Shown: positions 17,896-28,700, counted from the first letter of the stretch. The stretch: DNA of 32,051 nt from an uncultured Hymenobacter sp. (GCA_937871705.1 CALMOO010000657.1:73336-105386), one strand, 5' to 3'. A program made the numbers and translations. Notes: a model not told the origin generated them from the letters alone.

Positions 17896-18771
17896 ATGAA
17901 CCCCGAGATTATGCGGGAAATAACCCCGCTTACGCAAAGCGACTGCTTTACTCTGTTCTCACGGGTTAAAAAGCAGTTCGATTTTCCGCTACACTATCAC
18001 GAGGAGTATGAGCTAAACCTGATACTTAACGCCGATGGCGCCAAGCGCATCGTGGGCGACCACATCGATACCATTGCCGACATGGAACTGGTGCTGGTTG
18101 GCCCCAATCTTTACCACGCCTGGTTTACCCACAAGTGCCACAGCGAGAAGATTACTGAGCTTACTATCCAGTTTCACAAGGACTTGCTAGAGGATAGGCT
18201 GCTGCGCCGCAACCAGCTCAGCTTCATCAAAACGATGTTTGACAAGGCGCAGCGCGGCATTCTATTCTCCCACGATACCATCAAGCGGCTGCTGCCGCGC
18301 CTGCTGGCACTAGAGCAAAAAACAGGCTTCGACTCGGTGCTGGAGCTCTTCTCCATCCTGCACGACCTCTCTACCTCACGCAACATGCGGGTGCTCTCCG
18401 ACGTGACCTCCGACTTGGCGCAATTCAACTACAACAGCCGCCGCATCGAGAAGGTATTTGAGTACATGAACGCCCACTACAGCCGCCCCATCACGCTGAG
18501 CGAGGTGGCTAAAGTGGCCAATATGCCCGAGGCCAGTTTCAGCCGCTTCATCCGCAAGCGCATCGGCGTCACGTTTATCGACAGCCTCAATGAAATCCGG
18601 CTAGGGCACGCCACGCGCATGTTAATCGATACGACGCACAACGTGGCTGAGGTGGCTTACAAGTGCGGGTTCAACAACATTTCTAACTTCAACCGCACCT
18701 TCAAAAAGCGCAAAGGCTGCACACCCAAAGAATTTCGCGGCAACTTCTCGGGTAACCGCATATTTATCTAG
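17896..18771 (+). CDS. AraC family transcriptional regulator (cupin plus two HTH)
   Basis: FDFPLHYHEEYELNLILNADGAKRIVGDH...; C-terminal HTH: ITLSEVAKVANMPEASFSRFIRKRIGVTFIDSLNEIRLGHATRMLIDTTHNVAEVAYKCGFNNISNFNRTFKKRKGCTPKEFR. ORF track start 17854; M at 17896 is also plausible. Confidence 0.93.
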   Translation: MNPEIMREITPLTQSDCFTLFSRVKKQFDFPLHYHEEYELNLILNADGAKRIVGDHIDTIADMELVLVGPNLYHAWFTHKCHSEKITELTIQFHKDLLEDRLLRRNQLSFIKTMFDKAQRGILFSHDTIKRLLPRLLALEQKTGFDSVLELFSILHDLSTSRNMRVLSDVTSDLAQFNYNSRRIEKVFEYMNAHYSRPITLSEVAKVANMPEASFSRFIRKRIGVTFIDSLNEIRLGHATRMLIDTTHNVAEVAYKCGFNNISNFNRTFKKRKGCTPKEFRGNFSGNRIFI

Positions 18772-19177
18772 AAGGCGTATTCAACCCGTAGGAACGCGCC
18801 GTGAGGTAGAGCCTCGGCGCTCGCCGAACGGCTTTTTAGCACCCACAAAACCGAGCCCGCCGGAGTGACGCAGGGGCGGGTAGTTAGCCGCAAAAACCGG
18901 CAGCCAGTGCGGGCCGGCCGACGGGGCCAAGCAGCAAAAGCAGCGATAAAAGCCGCTGCATAAGTAGCGTCAGCAGGAATAAACCCGGTGGCGGGGGCTA
19001 GCCAGCAGGTTGAAACTCTGGTCGATTGGCCGCTAGCAACTGGTAGTTTTTTGGCAAAAGCGCGTAAGCTTCGGCCCAAGTGGGCCTGACCGCCAACCCT
19101 GGGCTTGGACGGACCAAGCTAGCCGATAACTTCGGGCCTTATCACTCATGGACTGGCCCAGTTAGCCCCGCCTACTT

Positions 19178-20218
19178 ATGCGCAAGCTGCCAACGTACTT
19201 TCTTGCCCTGACCATGCTGAGCGCAGCACCCCTGGCCAGCATGGCGCAGCGCGCGGCGGCCCGCTCGGGCAACCCCATTCTGCCGGGCTGGTACGCCGAC
19301 CCGGAAGCCGCCATTTTCGGCTCGCAGTACTGGATTTACCCCACGCTCTCGGCCGTAGTCGGCGACACCTACCCGGCCGAGGAAAAGGTAGAAGTGCGCA
19401 AAGCCTACGCCCAGCAGGTGTTTTTCGATGCCTTCTCCTCGCCCGACCTGGTGCACTGGACCAAGCACCCGCGCGTGCTCGACACGGCCAGCGTGAAGTG
19501 GGCACGCCGGGCGGTGTGGGCGCCTGCCATCGTGGCCAAGGGCGGCAAGTACTACCTGTTTTTCGGGGCCAACGATATTCAGAACGACCAGCAGCGCGGC
19601 GGCATCGGCGTGGCCGTGGCCAATAACCCGGCCGGCCCATTCAAAGACCTGCTAGGGCACCCATTGGTCGATAAGTTTTACAACCACGCCCAGCCCATCG
19701 ACCAGTTTGTGTTTAAGGATACCGACGGGAAGTATTACCTCGTGTACGGCGGCTGGCAGCACTGCAACATCGCCCGCCTCAAGGACGACTTCACGGGCTT
19801 CGTACCCTTTGAGGATGGTGCTGTCTTTAAGTCAATTACACCCCAGGGCTACGTTGAAGGTCCGGTCATGTTCCGCCGGCAGGGCCAGTACTACCTCATG
19901 TGGAGCGAGGGCGACTGGACCGGTCCCGCGTACTCGGTAGCCTATGCCGTGGGCCAGTCACCCTTCGGGCCATTTAAGCGGGTAGGCAAGGTGCTGGCGC
20001 AAGACCCGGCCATTGCCACCGGTGCCGGTCACCACTCGGTGCTCAATGTGCCGGGCACTGACCGCTGGTATATCGTGTACCACCGCCGTCCGCTCGGCGA
20101 TGCGGAAGGCAACCACCGTCAGGTGTGCATCGACGAGCTACACTTCGACCAACAGGGTCACATTTTGCCCGTCAAGATTACCACCACCGGGGTAGCAGCC
20201 CAGCCGCTAAAGCCCTAA
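19178..20218 (+). CDS. GH43-like five-bladed beta-propeller glycosidase, secreted
   Basis: 346 aa; NPILPGWYADPEAAIFGSQYWIYPT, VWAPAIVAKGGKYYLFFGAND, PIDQFVFKDTDGKYYLVYGG, YVEGPVMFRRQGQYYLMWSEG, GAGHHSVLNVPGTDRWYIVYHRR. Confidence 0.87.
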   Translation: MRKLPTYFLALTMLSAAPLASMAQRAAARSGNPILPGWYADPEAAIFGSQYWIYPTLSAVVGDTYPAEEKVEVRKAYAQQVFFDAFSSPDLVHWTKHPRVLDTASVKWARRAVWAPAIVAKGGKYYLFFGANDIQNDQQRGGIGVAVANNPAGPFKDLLGHPLVDKFYNHAQPIDQFVFKDTDGKYYLVYGGWQHCNIARLKDDFTGFVPFEDGAVFKSITPQGYVEGPVMFRRQGQYYLMWSEGDWTGPAYSVAYAVGQSPFGPFKRVGKVLAQDPAIATGAGHHSVLNVPGTDRWYIVYHRRPLGDAEGNHRQVCIDELHFDQQGHILPVKITTTGVAAQPLKP

Positions 20219-20227
20219 GCCCGACCT

Positions 20228-21223
20228 TTAGCGGGTCGCTTGGCCGGGCCAGTGCCAGGTCAGCAAGTCGTCGCTCCAGGCGATGCAGATGGAGGCATTT
20301 TTGTCAAAGTCGCCGGCTTCCTCAGTCAGCGGGCCCGAGCCGTGAAAGAGCATTATATACTTACCGAAGCTTAGGTTTTGCTTGAGGTTGAGCACGGTGC
20401 CAGCAGTGAGCCGGCCCTGCGCCCAGGGCCAATCGGCCTGGCCCAGCGTCACGGGCTGGCCCCAGTCGCGCCAGGTGTGCAGGTCGGGCGAGCGCTTGAA
20501 GGCAATGCCATTTTTGGGTGAGTGCACCAGGACGTATTCGCCATTTTCGACCAGCACGCAGGCGTTTTCACCCGAGTCGGTGTGACCCGCATAAGTCCAA
20601 GTGCGCAGGTCAGCAGAATACGACATGCTCACGCCATTCTGCTTATAAAAGCACCACCACTTGCCGGGGTCGTCTTTGTCTTGCAGCAGATACGGGTCTA
20701 TCAGGCGGCCCAGAGCTTTTTCGTCCACCTCGGGGCCTTTCACCCGCAGCAGCTCGGGCGGGCTCCAGTGGCAGAGGTCGCCGCTGCGCATCGTGAACAG
20801 GCGCGCCTCACCGGTGCCGAAGCGCGGCATCTGGTTGGCCAGGTAGTCGGGGCGCGGATAGGTTTGCAGGCATAGTACCCACTCGTCGCCTTGACGCACC
20901 ACGTTGCCGGGACTGCTATAGTCGAGGCGCTGGTCGCGGGCGGTGAGAATGCGCGTGGCCGACCAGTGCCGTAAATCGTGGGTCTGGCGCATGGCCGTGT
21001 ACGAATACACCTTGTTATCAGCCTCGGTCCGCACTAGGGTAAAAAATACAAATAAAGAGTCGTGGTAATACAGCAGGGCCGGGTCGCGGTAGGCCGTGCG
21101 CGCATCGCCCTGAAAAAGCACCGGCGAGCGCAGCCTGGCAAGCAGGTTTTTGGGGCACGGGGCGGCAGGTGGGGCTAGCCCGACAAGCAGGCTGAGGAGG
21201 ATGGATAAGACCATAGCATTCAT
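20228..21223 (-). CDS. Five-bladed beta-propeller glycosidase-like protein (GH43/GH32 clan-like, family unresolved), secreted
   Basis: Probable start 21223 (MNAMVLSILLSLLVGLAPPAAP); AYRDPALLYYHDSLFVFFTLVRTE, MRQTHDLRHWSATRILTARDQ, YSSPGNVVRQGDEWVLCLQTYP, GRLIDPYLLQDKDDPGKWWCFYKQNGVS. Confidence 0.7.
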   Translation of the reverse strand: MNAMVLSILLSLLVGLAPPAAPCPKNLLARLRSPVLFQGDARTAYRDPALLYYHDSLFVFFTLVRTEADNKVYSYTAMRQTHDLRHWSATRILTARDQRLDYSSPGNVVRQGDEWVLCLQTYPRPDYLANQMPRFGTGEARLFTMRSGDLCHWSPPELLRVKGPEVDEKALGRLIDPYLLQDKDDPGKWWCFYKQNGVSMSYSADLRTWTYAGHTDSGENACVLVENGEYVLVHSPKNGIAFKRSPDLHTWRDWGQPVTLGQADWPWAQGRLTAGTVLNLKQNLSFGKYIMLFHGSGPLTEEAGDFDKNASICIAWSDDLLTWHWPGQATR

Positions 21224-21233
21224 TTTCTTGCGC

Positions 21234-22280
21234 TTACTTCGCCAGCCTCCGGGGTGCCCTATCGGCATTCACGACGCGCGGGTCGAGGTACGTACGCTTG
21301 ATATCGGCCTCGCTATTGGCATTAAACAGCATCTCGCCCCATGACATAAACCACACGTAAGGCTGTTTGGCAAACAACGCCAACGGCACCAAGGCGCTGG
21401 CTTCGGAGAGGGCTAGCGGCTTGCCGGCGGCCAGGCGGTGCATGGTGTCGTACCAGCGCTGCGGGTACACCACGGCGGCGCTGTCTTTGCGCGGGTAGAT
21501 GTCGGTGCCGAGCACATCGACCTGGTCGCGGCCGGGAAAAAAGTTCTCGACGCCGGGGGTGGGCTTGTCGGGTGTCCAGGCCCAGAGGATGTTGTGCAGC
21601 TGATGGTGCTCGGTGTAGTAGGTGTAGAGCTGCCGCCACAAGGCCAGATAGCCCTGCGCGCCGGGCCGGCCGCCCCACCAAAACCATCCCCCGTTCATCT
21701 CGTGGTAAGGTCGGAAAATAACCGGAATGTGCGCGGCCTGCAGCTGCTGCAAGTGGCTGGCGAGCAAATCCATCTGCGTGGCCCACTTCTGGTAGAGTGG
21801 GGTGCCGGGCGTCAGCAGCTCCTGCCACTGCGCATCGCTGAGCTTGCTGATGATGCCGCCCTCAAACGGGCACGGCTCACCGATGGCGGGGTTGGCCTGG
21901 TGGTAGCTCAGCACGATGATGGCGCCGCGCGCGTGCTGCTTTTTTATCTCCGGTACTAGCAGCGGGCGGTACTTAATGTTGTCAATGTCGTGGGTCGAGT
22001 CGGCAAAGCCAAAATCGCCGCCCCAAATGGCCGGGTAGTGGCCCGTGAGGCGCTGCACGCGGTCGCTAGGGGTCGACATGCGTCCCAGCACATTGTGCAT
22101 CCCCGACAGGGTCTTTTTACCTTGCAGCTTATACAGATACTTGAGCAGCTGCCGCGCCTCGGGCGTGGCTTGCGGGTCGATGGGGCGAGGCTGCGCCTGC
22201 GCTAAGCCGCTGCCCAGCAGGCTAGCCAGCACCAGCCAGCACCAGCAGCTAGGCCAGCATAAGTTGTTGCTATTTTTCAA
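21234..22280 (-). CDS. GH26 beta-mannanase, secreted
   Basis: 348 aa; IPVIFRPYHEMNGGWFWWGGRPG and KPLALSEASA; KTLSGMHNVLGR N-terminal motif. Confidence 0.92.
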   Translation of the reverse strand: MKNSNNLCWPSCWCWLVLASLLGSGLAQAQPRPIDPQATPEARQLLKYLYKLQGKKTLSGMHNVLGRMSTPSDRVQRLTGHYPAIWGGDFGFADSTHDIDNIKYRPLLVPEIKKQHARGAIIVLSYHQANPAIGEPCPFEGGIISKLSDAQWQELLTPGTPLYQKWATQMDLLASHLQQLQAAHIPVIFRPYHEMNGGWFWWGGRPGAQGYLALWRQLYTYYTEHHQLHNILWAWTPDKPTPGVENFFPGRDQVDVLGTDIYPRKDSAAVVYPQRWYDTMHRLAAGKPLALSEASALVPLALFAKQPYVWFMSWGEMLFNANSEADIKRTYLDPRVVNADRAPRRLAK

Positions 22281-22284
22281 GATG

Positions 22285-23910
22285 TCAACGAGTTAAAGTG
22301 ATGGCTTTGCGAGCGGCGGGCTCCACGGCTAGCTGCGGCAGGCGGCGAACACCCGCCGCCTGAATGCGGAGCACCTGGGTTTGGGCGCCGGCTATCTGGC
22401 AATACACCGGCCCACTGGGGACTAGCGCGGGCCAGCCCAGCCAGCCGCGCTGCGTATCGGCCAGCAGCAGGGCGGCGAAACCGGGAGCTGCGCCCAAGCT
22501 CTCAAACTGCTCGATGCGGAAATCGCGCACCGCATGCAGGGCTAGTCCGTGCCGCCAGTTGGGCACCGGCGTGGGCGCATCCCAAGTCAGGCGCACGTGG
22601 CGCAGGGCCAGGCGCTCGGCGTTGCGTAGGGTCAGGCCGTCGTCGGCCCGCAGGTCGCGCTCCGATTCGGGCTGCATGCTTAGGTCAATGTCAGTTAGCT
22701 CCACTTCGCTGATGGACGCGTAGGCCGTCGCACCTTCGCCCGCAAAGCCGGTGATAGTGGAAGTGCCTTCAACCCGCCCGCTCAGGCCCGAAATGCGCAC
22801 GTGCGCAATGCGGCCTACTTTGGAGCCAGCGTTGCGCTTGAGCACCGTCAAGTGAAACGCCTCGCCGTTGCCCCACCAGAAAAACGGCTTGCGGCGGCAG
22901 TCGAGCACGACGTTGCTAAACACCACGTGCTCCACGGTGGCCCCGTCGCGCACGATGATGCCTAGCCCCCGATTGGTGTCGTTGATGGTACAATTAGTGA
23001 ACAGAATGCGGCGAAAGTCGGCGTTCGTTTCGGTACCAATTTTCAGGGCGCACGAGCTCGACGCCAGCGTGCAGTTCGTCACCGTAATGTCTTCGCACGT
23101 TTCCGAACGGCCACCCTGCCGGGTGGTCTTCAGGCAGATAGCGTCGTCGCCGGTGCGGATAATGCAATCTGACACCAGCACCCGCTTGCAGCCGTCAAGG
23201 TCGAGCCCGTCCGAATTAGCGCCCCGTTCGAGGCTGGAGCTGATGCGCAGGCCGCTCACCATCACGTCGTGGCACCACTGCAGGTGGCAGCTCCAGTTAG
23301 GCGAGTCGATAACCTGAATATCCTGCAGGGTAACATTCTGACAGGCTGAAAAATAAACCAGCGAAATTTTGGGGTTGCGCACGCGGGGCGCATGCATGTC
23401 CACACCGGCCCGCTCGGCATTGACAGTCCAGCCGGGGTAGGCGTCGGGCGCGGCCACGAGTACGCTCGCGAAGCGCGGCTCGCCCCGGATGGCGCCCGGC
23501 CCGGTAATACTGATATTGGTTAGGTTTTTGGCTACCACTAAGGCCGGAATAAAGCTGTCGCCGGCATCGAGCAGCCCGGCCTTGTCGTTGTGATACAGCG
23601 TCGAATCAGGCAAAGCCAGGAGCGTGGCGCCACTGGCCAGGTGCAGGTCGATGTTGCTGCGCAAGTAGAGGCTAGCCGTGGCAAACGTGCCAGCTGGCAC
23701 CAGCACCTGCCCGCCCCCCGCCCGCGCACACGCCTCAATGGCTCGCTGAATAGCGGCCTGCGAATTGGCCGTAGCACTCGCCCGCGCCCCGTAGTCAACG
23801 ATGTTGTACACCGGGACTAGCTGAGCGGAAAAGGCGTTGGCTGCCAGCCCCCCAAGCAGCCCGCTTAGTAGTAGGGCAGTGTGACTGCACCGAAGAAGAA
23901 GACGCCACAT
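22285..23910 (-). CDS. GH28-like polygalacturonase-superfamily protein, secreted
   Basis: Likely start 23910 (MWRLLLRCSHTALLLSGLLGGLAANAFSAQ); YNIVDYGARASATANSQAAIQRAIEACARAGGGQVLVPAGTF; GANSDGLDLDGCKRVLVSDCIIRTGDDAICLK; CALKIGTETNADFRRILFTNCTI. Confidence 0.88.
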   Translation of the reverse strand: MWRLLLRCSHTALLLSGLLGGLAANAFSAQLVPVYNIVDYGARASATANSQAAIQRAIEACARAGGGQVLVPAGTFATASLYLRSNIDLHLASGATLLALPDSTLYHNDKAGLLDAGDSFIPALVVAKNLTNISITGPGAIRGEPRFASVLVAAPDAYPGWTVNAERAGVDMHAPRVRNPKISLVYFSACQNVTLQDIQVIDSPNWSCHLQWCHDVMVSGLRISSSLERGANSDGLDLDGCKRVLVSDCIIRTGDDAICLKTTRQGGRSETCEDITVTNCTLASSSCALKIGTETNADFRRILFTNCTINDTNRGLGIIVRDGATVEHVVFSNVVLDCRRKPFFWWGNGEAFHLTVLKRNAGSKVGRIAHVRISGLSGRVEGTSTITGFAGEGATAYASISEVELTDIDLSMQPESERDLRADDGLTLRNAERLALRHVRLTWDAPTPVPNWRHGLALHAVRDFRIEQFESLGAAPGFAALLLADTQRGWLGWPALVPSGPVYCQIAGAQTQVLRIQAAGVRRLPQLAVEPAARKAITLTR

Positions 23911-24037
23911 AAATAAAAAAGTACGCCAGGACTGCGTTTGGCAGCCCCGGCGCAATGGTAAAGACCTCACGTTTACAAACAGTAGCCGCGTGAGCGTGAG
24001 CAACGCATCGCTACCCCGCTAGCCAAGCCCAGGTGGG

Positions 24038-25642
24038 CTAGTAGCCCGGGTTTTGAGTAAGACCCCAAGTCTGAGCGTCAATGAGTTCGATGGGCAGTAG
24101 CGGGAAGGGGTTTACGCTGGTTTCGCTAGTAACGTGGGTAAGGCAGCGGGTGCGCGCGTCGGCCGGCAAGCTAGGCAGGTAGCGACCGGTGCGCACCAAG
24201 TCCCAGTAGCGTAGGGTTTCTTCGGCTAGCTCTACGCGGCGTTCGTGCCAGATGGCGGTGAGCAGCGCTTGTCCCGAGAGGCTGGCGTCCAGGTCGGGTA
24301 GGGTGCCGGCCGGCACGTTAGCGGACTCGTAGGCCATGGAGCCGAGCGTAGTGCCCGGGGGCTTGGTGGAAGCACGGGCGCGCGCACGCACTTGGTTGAC
24401 CAAGCCTACAGCTTCGCTATTTTTGCCGAGCCGCGCGGCGGCTTCGGCCTTCATCAGCAGCACGTCGGCGTAGCGCATCTTGCGGATGTTCTGGCCGCTA
24501 GCCTTGTTTTGAGGCGGCGCAATGATGGCTACTTTGCGGTTGAGATACCCCGTATCGTTCTCCGAGCGGTCTACCTTGTTCAGAACCCCTAGTACAACGT
24601 CCTGGTCTTTGATAAAGGTCACGAGGCGGCGGGGGTCGTTGGGCTCAAACTCATCGAAGAGGTTCTGGGTCGGGTTGTTGAAGCCGTAACCGAAGGTTTT
24701 ACGGTTGTTTTGAAAGACATTGTTGGTCGTGCCCGTCTTTACTGGTCCGTAGCCCTCGGGAGAAACGGCAAACTGCAGCTCAAAAATGGACTCCGTACCA
24801 TTTTCGGCTACTTCCTGGTGAATGGCCGCGTAGTTCGTTTCCAAGCCATACTGCCCCGACGAGATAACGGTGCTCGTTAAGTCGTACACATCCTGCCAGG
24901 TGTGGTTAGCAGCGTTCACGGTACCCAGCTCGTACAGGATGACGCGGGCCAGATAGGCGTTGGCGGCGCCCTTAGTAGCCCGGCCTAGGTCGGTGGCGGC
25001 ATAAGCTTTCTTCTCGGGCAACAGGGCCGCGGCGGCTTTTAGGTCTTTTTCGATAAAGGCGTAAGTGTCGGCAATACTGGCGCGCTTCACATTGGCGGCA
25101 TCGGTCGGCAGCACGGCCTGCTCAAAAAGGGGCACGCCCCCAAACAGCCGCACCAAATAGAAGTAATTATAAGCCCGGAAGAACAGCGCCTCGCCCTTAA
25201 GCCGACTCTTGAGAGCAGCATCAATGGTCCCCCCGTCCACATTGTTAATCACCGTATTGGCGCGGCCAATGCCCGTGAAGCTGTGCGACCAAAGCGTGCT
25301 AATGATGGCGTTGGAAGGCGTAGTAGTCCAGGTTTTTAGGTCCTGTAGCTGCGAGAAGTCACTGGGCGTGCTGCCCTTCTCGGCATCGTCGCTCATTATG
25401 TCGCCAAACATCCACTCGTACATGTGGCCAACGTAGTCGCCGTAGCCCCACTTGGGGCCCTCGTCCCAGGAGGCTGCATCGTAGATGGCATTCACGGCCT
25501 GCACGGCGTTCACGGGGTCTGAAAAGAGGCTGGCCTGGGTAGTAGAGCCCAGGGGTTCCTTATCCAGATAATTCTTGCAGCCCTGCGATAGCACGACCAG
25601 TACGGTCAGGGCCAGCAGGCGAGCGGGGTGGGTAAGTTTCAT
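24038..25642 (-). CDS. SusD/RagB family nutrient-binding outer membrane lipoprotein
   Basis: 534 aa; lipobox LTVLVVLSQGCKNYLDKEPLGS; LKGEALFFRAYNYFYLVRLFGGVPL; IRKMRYADVLLMKAEAAARLG; WHERRVELAEETLRYWDLVRTG; NPFPLLPIELID. Confidence 0.97.
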   Translation of the reverse strand: MKLTHPARLLALTVLVVLSQGCKNYLDKEPLGSTTQASLFSDPVNAVQAVNAIYDAASWDEGPKWGYGDYVGHMYEWMFGDIMSDDAEKGSTPSDFSQLQDLKTWTTTPSNAIISTLWSHSFTGIGRANTVINNVDGGTIDAALKSRLKGEALFFRAYNYFYLVRLFGGVPLFEQAVLPTDAANVKRASIADTYAFIEKDLKAAAALLPEKKAYAATDLGRATKGAANAYLARVILYELGTVNAANHTWQDVYDLTSTVISSGQYGLETNYAAIHQEVAENGTESIFELQFAVSPEGYGPVKTGTTNNVFQNNRKTFGYGFNNPTQNLFDEFEPNDPRRLVTFIKDQDVVLGVLNKVDRSENDTGYLNRKVAIIAPPQNKASGQNIRKMRYADVLLMKAEAAARLGKNSEAVGLVNQVRARARASTKPPGTTLGSMAYESANVPAGTLPDLDASLSGQALLTAIWHERRVELAEETLRYWDLVRTGRYLPSLPADARTRCLTHVTSETSVNPFPLLPIELIDAQTWGLTQNPGY

Positions 25643-25735
25643 AATTGATGGTTGCTGATTGATGGCTGATTGTTAGCTCGTCCGTCATCGCGCGCCTGGC
25701 GCAGCTCTGACAAGTGCTTGCTAATCAAAATCAGA

Positions 25736-28700
25736 TTAAAAATTCACGTTGACGCCTAGGCGGTAAGTGCGCGGCTGGGGGTAGTTGCCAAAGTCCACGC
25801 CGTAGGCTAGCGGGTTGTTGTAGTAGCCGGAAGCTGAGATTTCCGGGTCGAGGCCCGTGTACTTGGTGATGGTAAACAGGTTATCAACCGACACGTACAC
25901 CCGCAGGCTAGCCACCTGGTACTTGGAAAGGAAGGTAGTGGGTAGGGTATAGCCCAGCTGCATATTGCGGGCACGCAGGTAGCTGGAGTTCTCCACGTAG
26001 CGACTGCTGAACAGGTCGTTGTCAGTCTTCGCTGATGTCATCCGGGGCTGGTCCGAGTTAGGGTTGCTGGGGGTCCAGCGGTCGAGGCGCGAAGCGTAAA
26101 AATTGCTCCAGGAACTACCGATAGCGCTGGATTTCAACAGGTTGAACGATGGGGCATTCACCGCCTCTGCGCCCTGCACGCCATAGAGTAAAATCTGAAA
26201 ATCAAAGCTGCTGTACGTCAGGTTCAGGGAGGCGCCGTAGCTGAAGCTGGGCGTGCCGCTGCCTAAGTATGTGCGGTCGGTGGGGTCAATCTTGCCATCG
26301 CCGTTGACGTCCTGGTACTTCACGTCGCCGGGCTTGGCATTGGGCTGTACAAGCGTGCCGGCTGCGTTCTTATACGCGTCGATATCGGCCTGGCTATGAA
26401 ACACGCCCTGCGCTTGCAAGCCGTAGAAGTACGCTACCTCGTGGCCCACGTCGGTGAGGGTGGTGTTGCCAAATGCCGAGAGCACGTTGCCGCTGGCAAT
26501 GGGGGTAGCGCCGCCCAGGCTAGTGATCCGGTTGTTGATGGCCGTGAAGTTGACGTTGGCCGAGTAGCCGAGCTTGCCAACTGTATTGCGGTAAGTCAGG
26601 GCCAGCTCCAAGCCACGGTTGCGCAGGGAGGCCACGTTGGCCGAAGACGGTCCCTGGCCCACGTAATCGGGCACCGGCAATAGGGCAATCATATCCTTGG
26701 TACGCCGCTCAAAGTAGTCAGCCGTAAATGAGAGCTTGCTCTCCAGCAGGTCCAGGTCCAAGCCAAAGTCGGTGGTAATCGCCGTTTCCCACTTCAGGTT
26801 AGGGTTGTTCAGCTGCGCCACGGCCAGGCCAGGGGTCAGCGTGTTATTAAATACGTAGTTCTGCTGGTTTAGCGCTACCGACGCGAAGCCGTAGCTAGGG
26901 GCAGCATTCTGGTTGCCTACCCCTCCGTAGCTGGCTCGCAGCTTGAGCAGCGAAATAGCGCTCACGCTCTTCAGAAAATCTTCGTTCGAGATGCGCCACG
27001 CTGCCCCTACCGATGGGAACACGCCACGGCGCACGGCCGGCAGAAACTTGGAGGTCTGGTCCAGGCGCACGGTCCCGGTTAGCAAGTACCGGTCCTTATA
27101 GCTATAGTTGGCCCTGGCAAAATACGACAGCAGCGAGTTATCGGAGGGCAGTAGCTGTCCAATGGACGGTACCGAGTTGCGGGCTGCCGTGACATACTGC
27201 AGGTTAGGGTCAATCGGCACGTCGTAAGCCGTAATCTGCGTGCCGTTATAGGTAGTTTCCTGGGCCTCCTGGCCCAGCGTGGCCGAGAACGAGCTGTTGT
27301 CGCCCAAGTCCAAGTTGTAGTTAAGGAAGTTCGACCACACGTAGCCCAAGGTTTGGGTACGAGTGTCCTGGAGGGAGCTAATGGAGCGTTGGTCATTGGC
27401 GCCCAGGTAGTACTGCGGTAGGTAAATCCGCGGGTTGCTGTTGGTGTAGCGAACGCCAAAATTTGAGCGGAATGACAGCCCTTTGAATATGCTTATGTCA
27501 ACATACGCATTGGTAAACAAGTCATTGGTGTTCGTCTTGTTGTACTGCTGCTCATCGATAACGCGCGCCAGATTGGGCGTGAAGCTCGTAATCTGGTCGT
27601 AGGCGTAGCTTCCATCGGCATTGTAGGGGCTGGAGAGCGGGCTAGCCGTAATTGAGGAGTTGAAGAGCGGGTTGCCGCCGCCGCTGTTGGCCAGCAGCTG
27701 CGAGTGGGTGAAGGTCGCCGACAGGCCGGCTTTCACGTGGTTGGTCAGCACCAGGTCGTCGTTGAGGCGAACGATGTACTTCTTAAGGCCCGAGTTCTTC
27801 ACAATGCCGTCCTGCTGGAAGTAGGCCCCGCTTACCAGGTAGCGGTTCTGTTCGTTGCCGCCCGATACGGATAAGTTGTAGCTTTCAATGATGCCGCGCT
27901 GGCTTACCAGGTCCTGCCAGTTGGTGCCCTGCGCGTTGGTGGCGATGGCATTGGGCAGCTGGGCGCCCAGGTCAGCGGGCAGCGTCGCGCCCTCGTTGGT
28001 GTAGGCTTCGGTTACCAGCGTTGCGTACTGGGCGGCATTAGTTAAGTCCAGCTTTTTACGAATTTGCTGAAAGCCCACGTAGCTGCTCAGATTGAATTGC
28101 GGCTTGCCTGTTTTGCCATGCTTGGTGGTGATAACTACTACGCCGTTGGCTCCACGCGAGCCGTAGATGGCCGTGGCCGAGGCATCCTTTAGAATCTCGG
28201 TCGACTCAATATTCTCGGGCAGTAAAAAGCTGATGTCGGAGGTCAGGAATCCGTCCACCACGTACAGGGGGTCGCTGTTGTTAATGGTACCTACGCCGCG
28301 CACCCGGATGCGGGTGCCCGAGCCGGGCTGGCCGCTGTTAGAAGTTACATCGACGCCAGCCACTCGGCCCTGCAGCGCCTGCACTGGGTCGGGCGTAGCT
28401 ACCTGCGTGAGCTGCGCGCCCGTTACAGACGCCACCGCGCCAGTGAGGTCGCTCTTGCGGGCCGTGCCGTAGCCGATTACCACTACATCGTTGAGAGCCT
28501 GCTCGTTGGCTTCTAGGCCGATGCGCAGCGAAGTCTGGTTGCCGATGGCAACTTCCTGCGACCTCGACCCCACCGAGCTAACCACCAGGGTGGTAGCGCC
28601 GGAGGGCAGGGCTAGCTGAAAGCTGCCGGTGGCATCGGCAGTAGCGCCCGTGGTAGTGCCTTTCACCAAAATGGTGGCCCCGGGTAGCGGCTCGCCCTTG

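Noticed and set aside
18768-19079. 103-aa minus ORF ending ...GAFLRVEYAF, reminiscent of an outer-membrane barrel C-terminus
   Set aside because: Only the last few residues look barrel-like; the rest is not, and there is no other support. May be a tiny remnant but not claimed.
19176-19640. 154-aa minus ORF opposite the GH43-like gene
   Set aside because: Arg/Pro-rich antisense shadow ORF in GC-rich DNA.
21438-21959. 173-aa plus-strand ORF antisense to GH26
   Set aside because: Shadow ORF opposite a clear GH26; no recognisable motif.
22205-22255. Short direct repeat CCAGCACCAGCCAGCACCAGC
   Set aside because: Lies in the GH26 signal-peptide coding region; low-complexity hydrophobic codons explain it.
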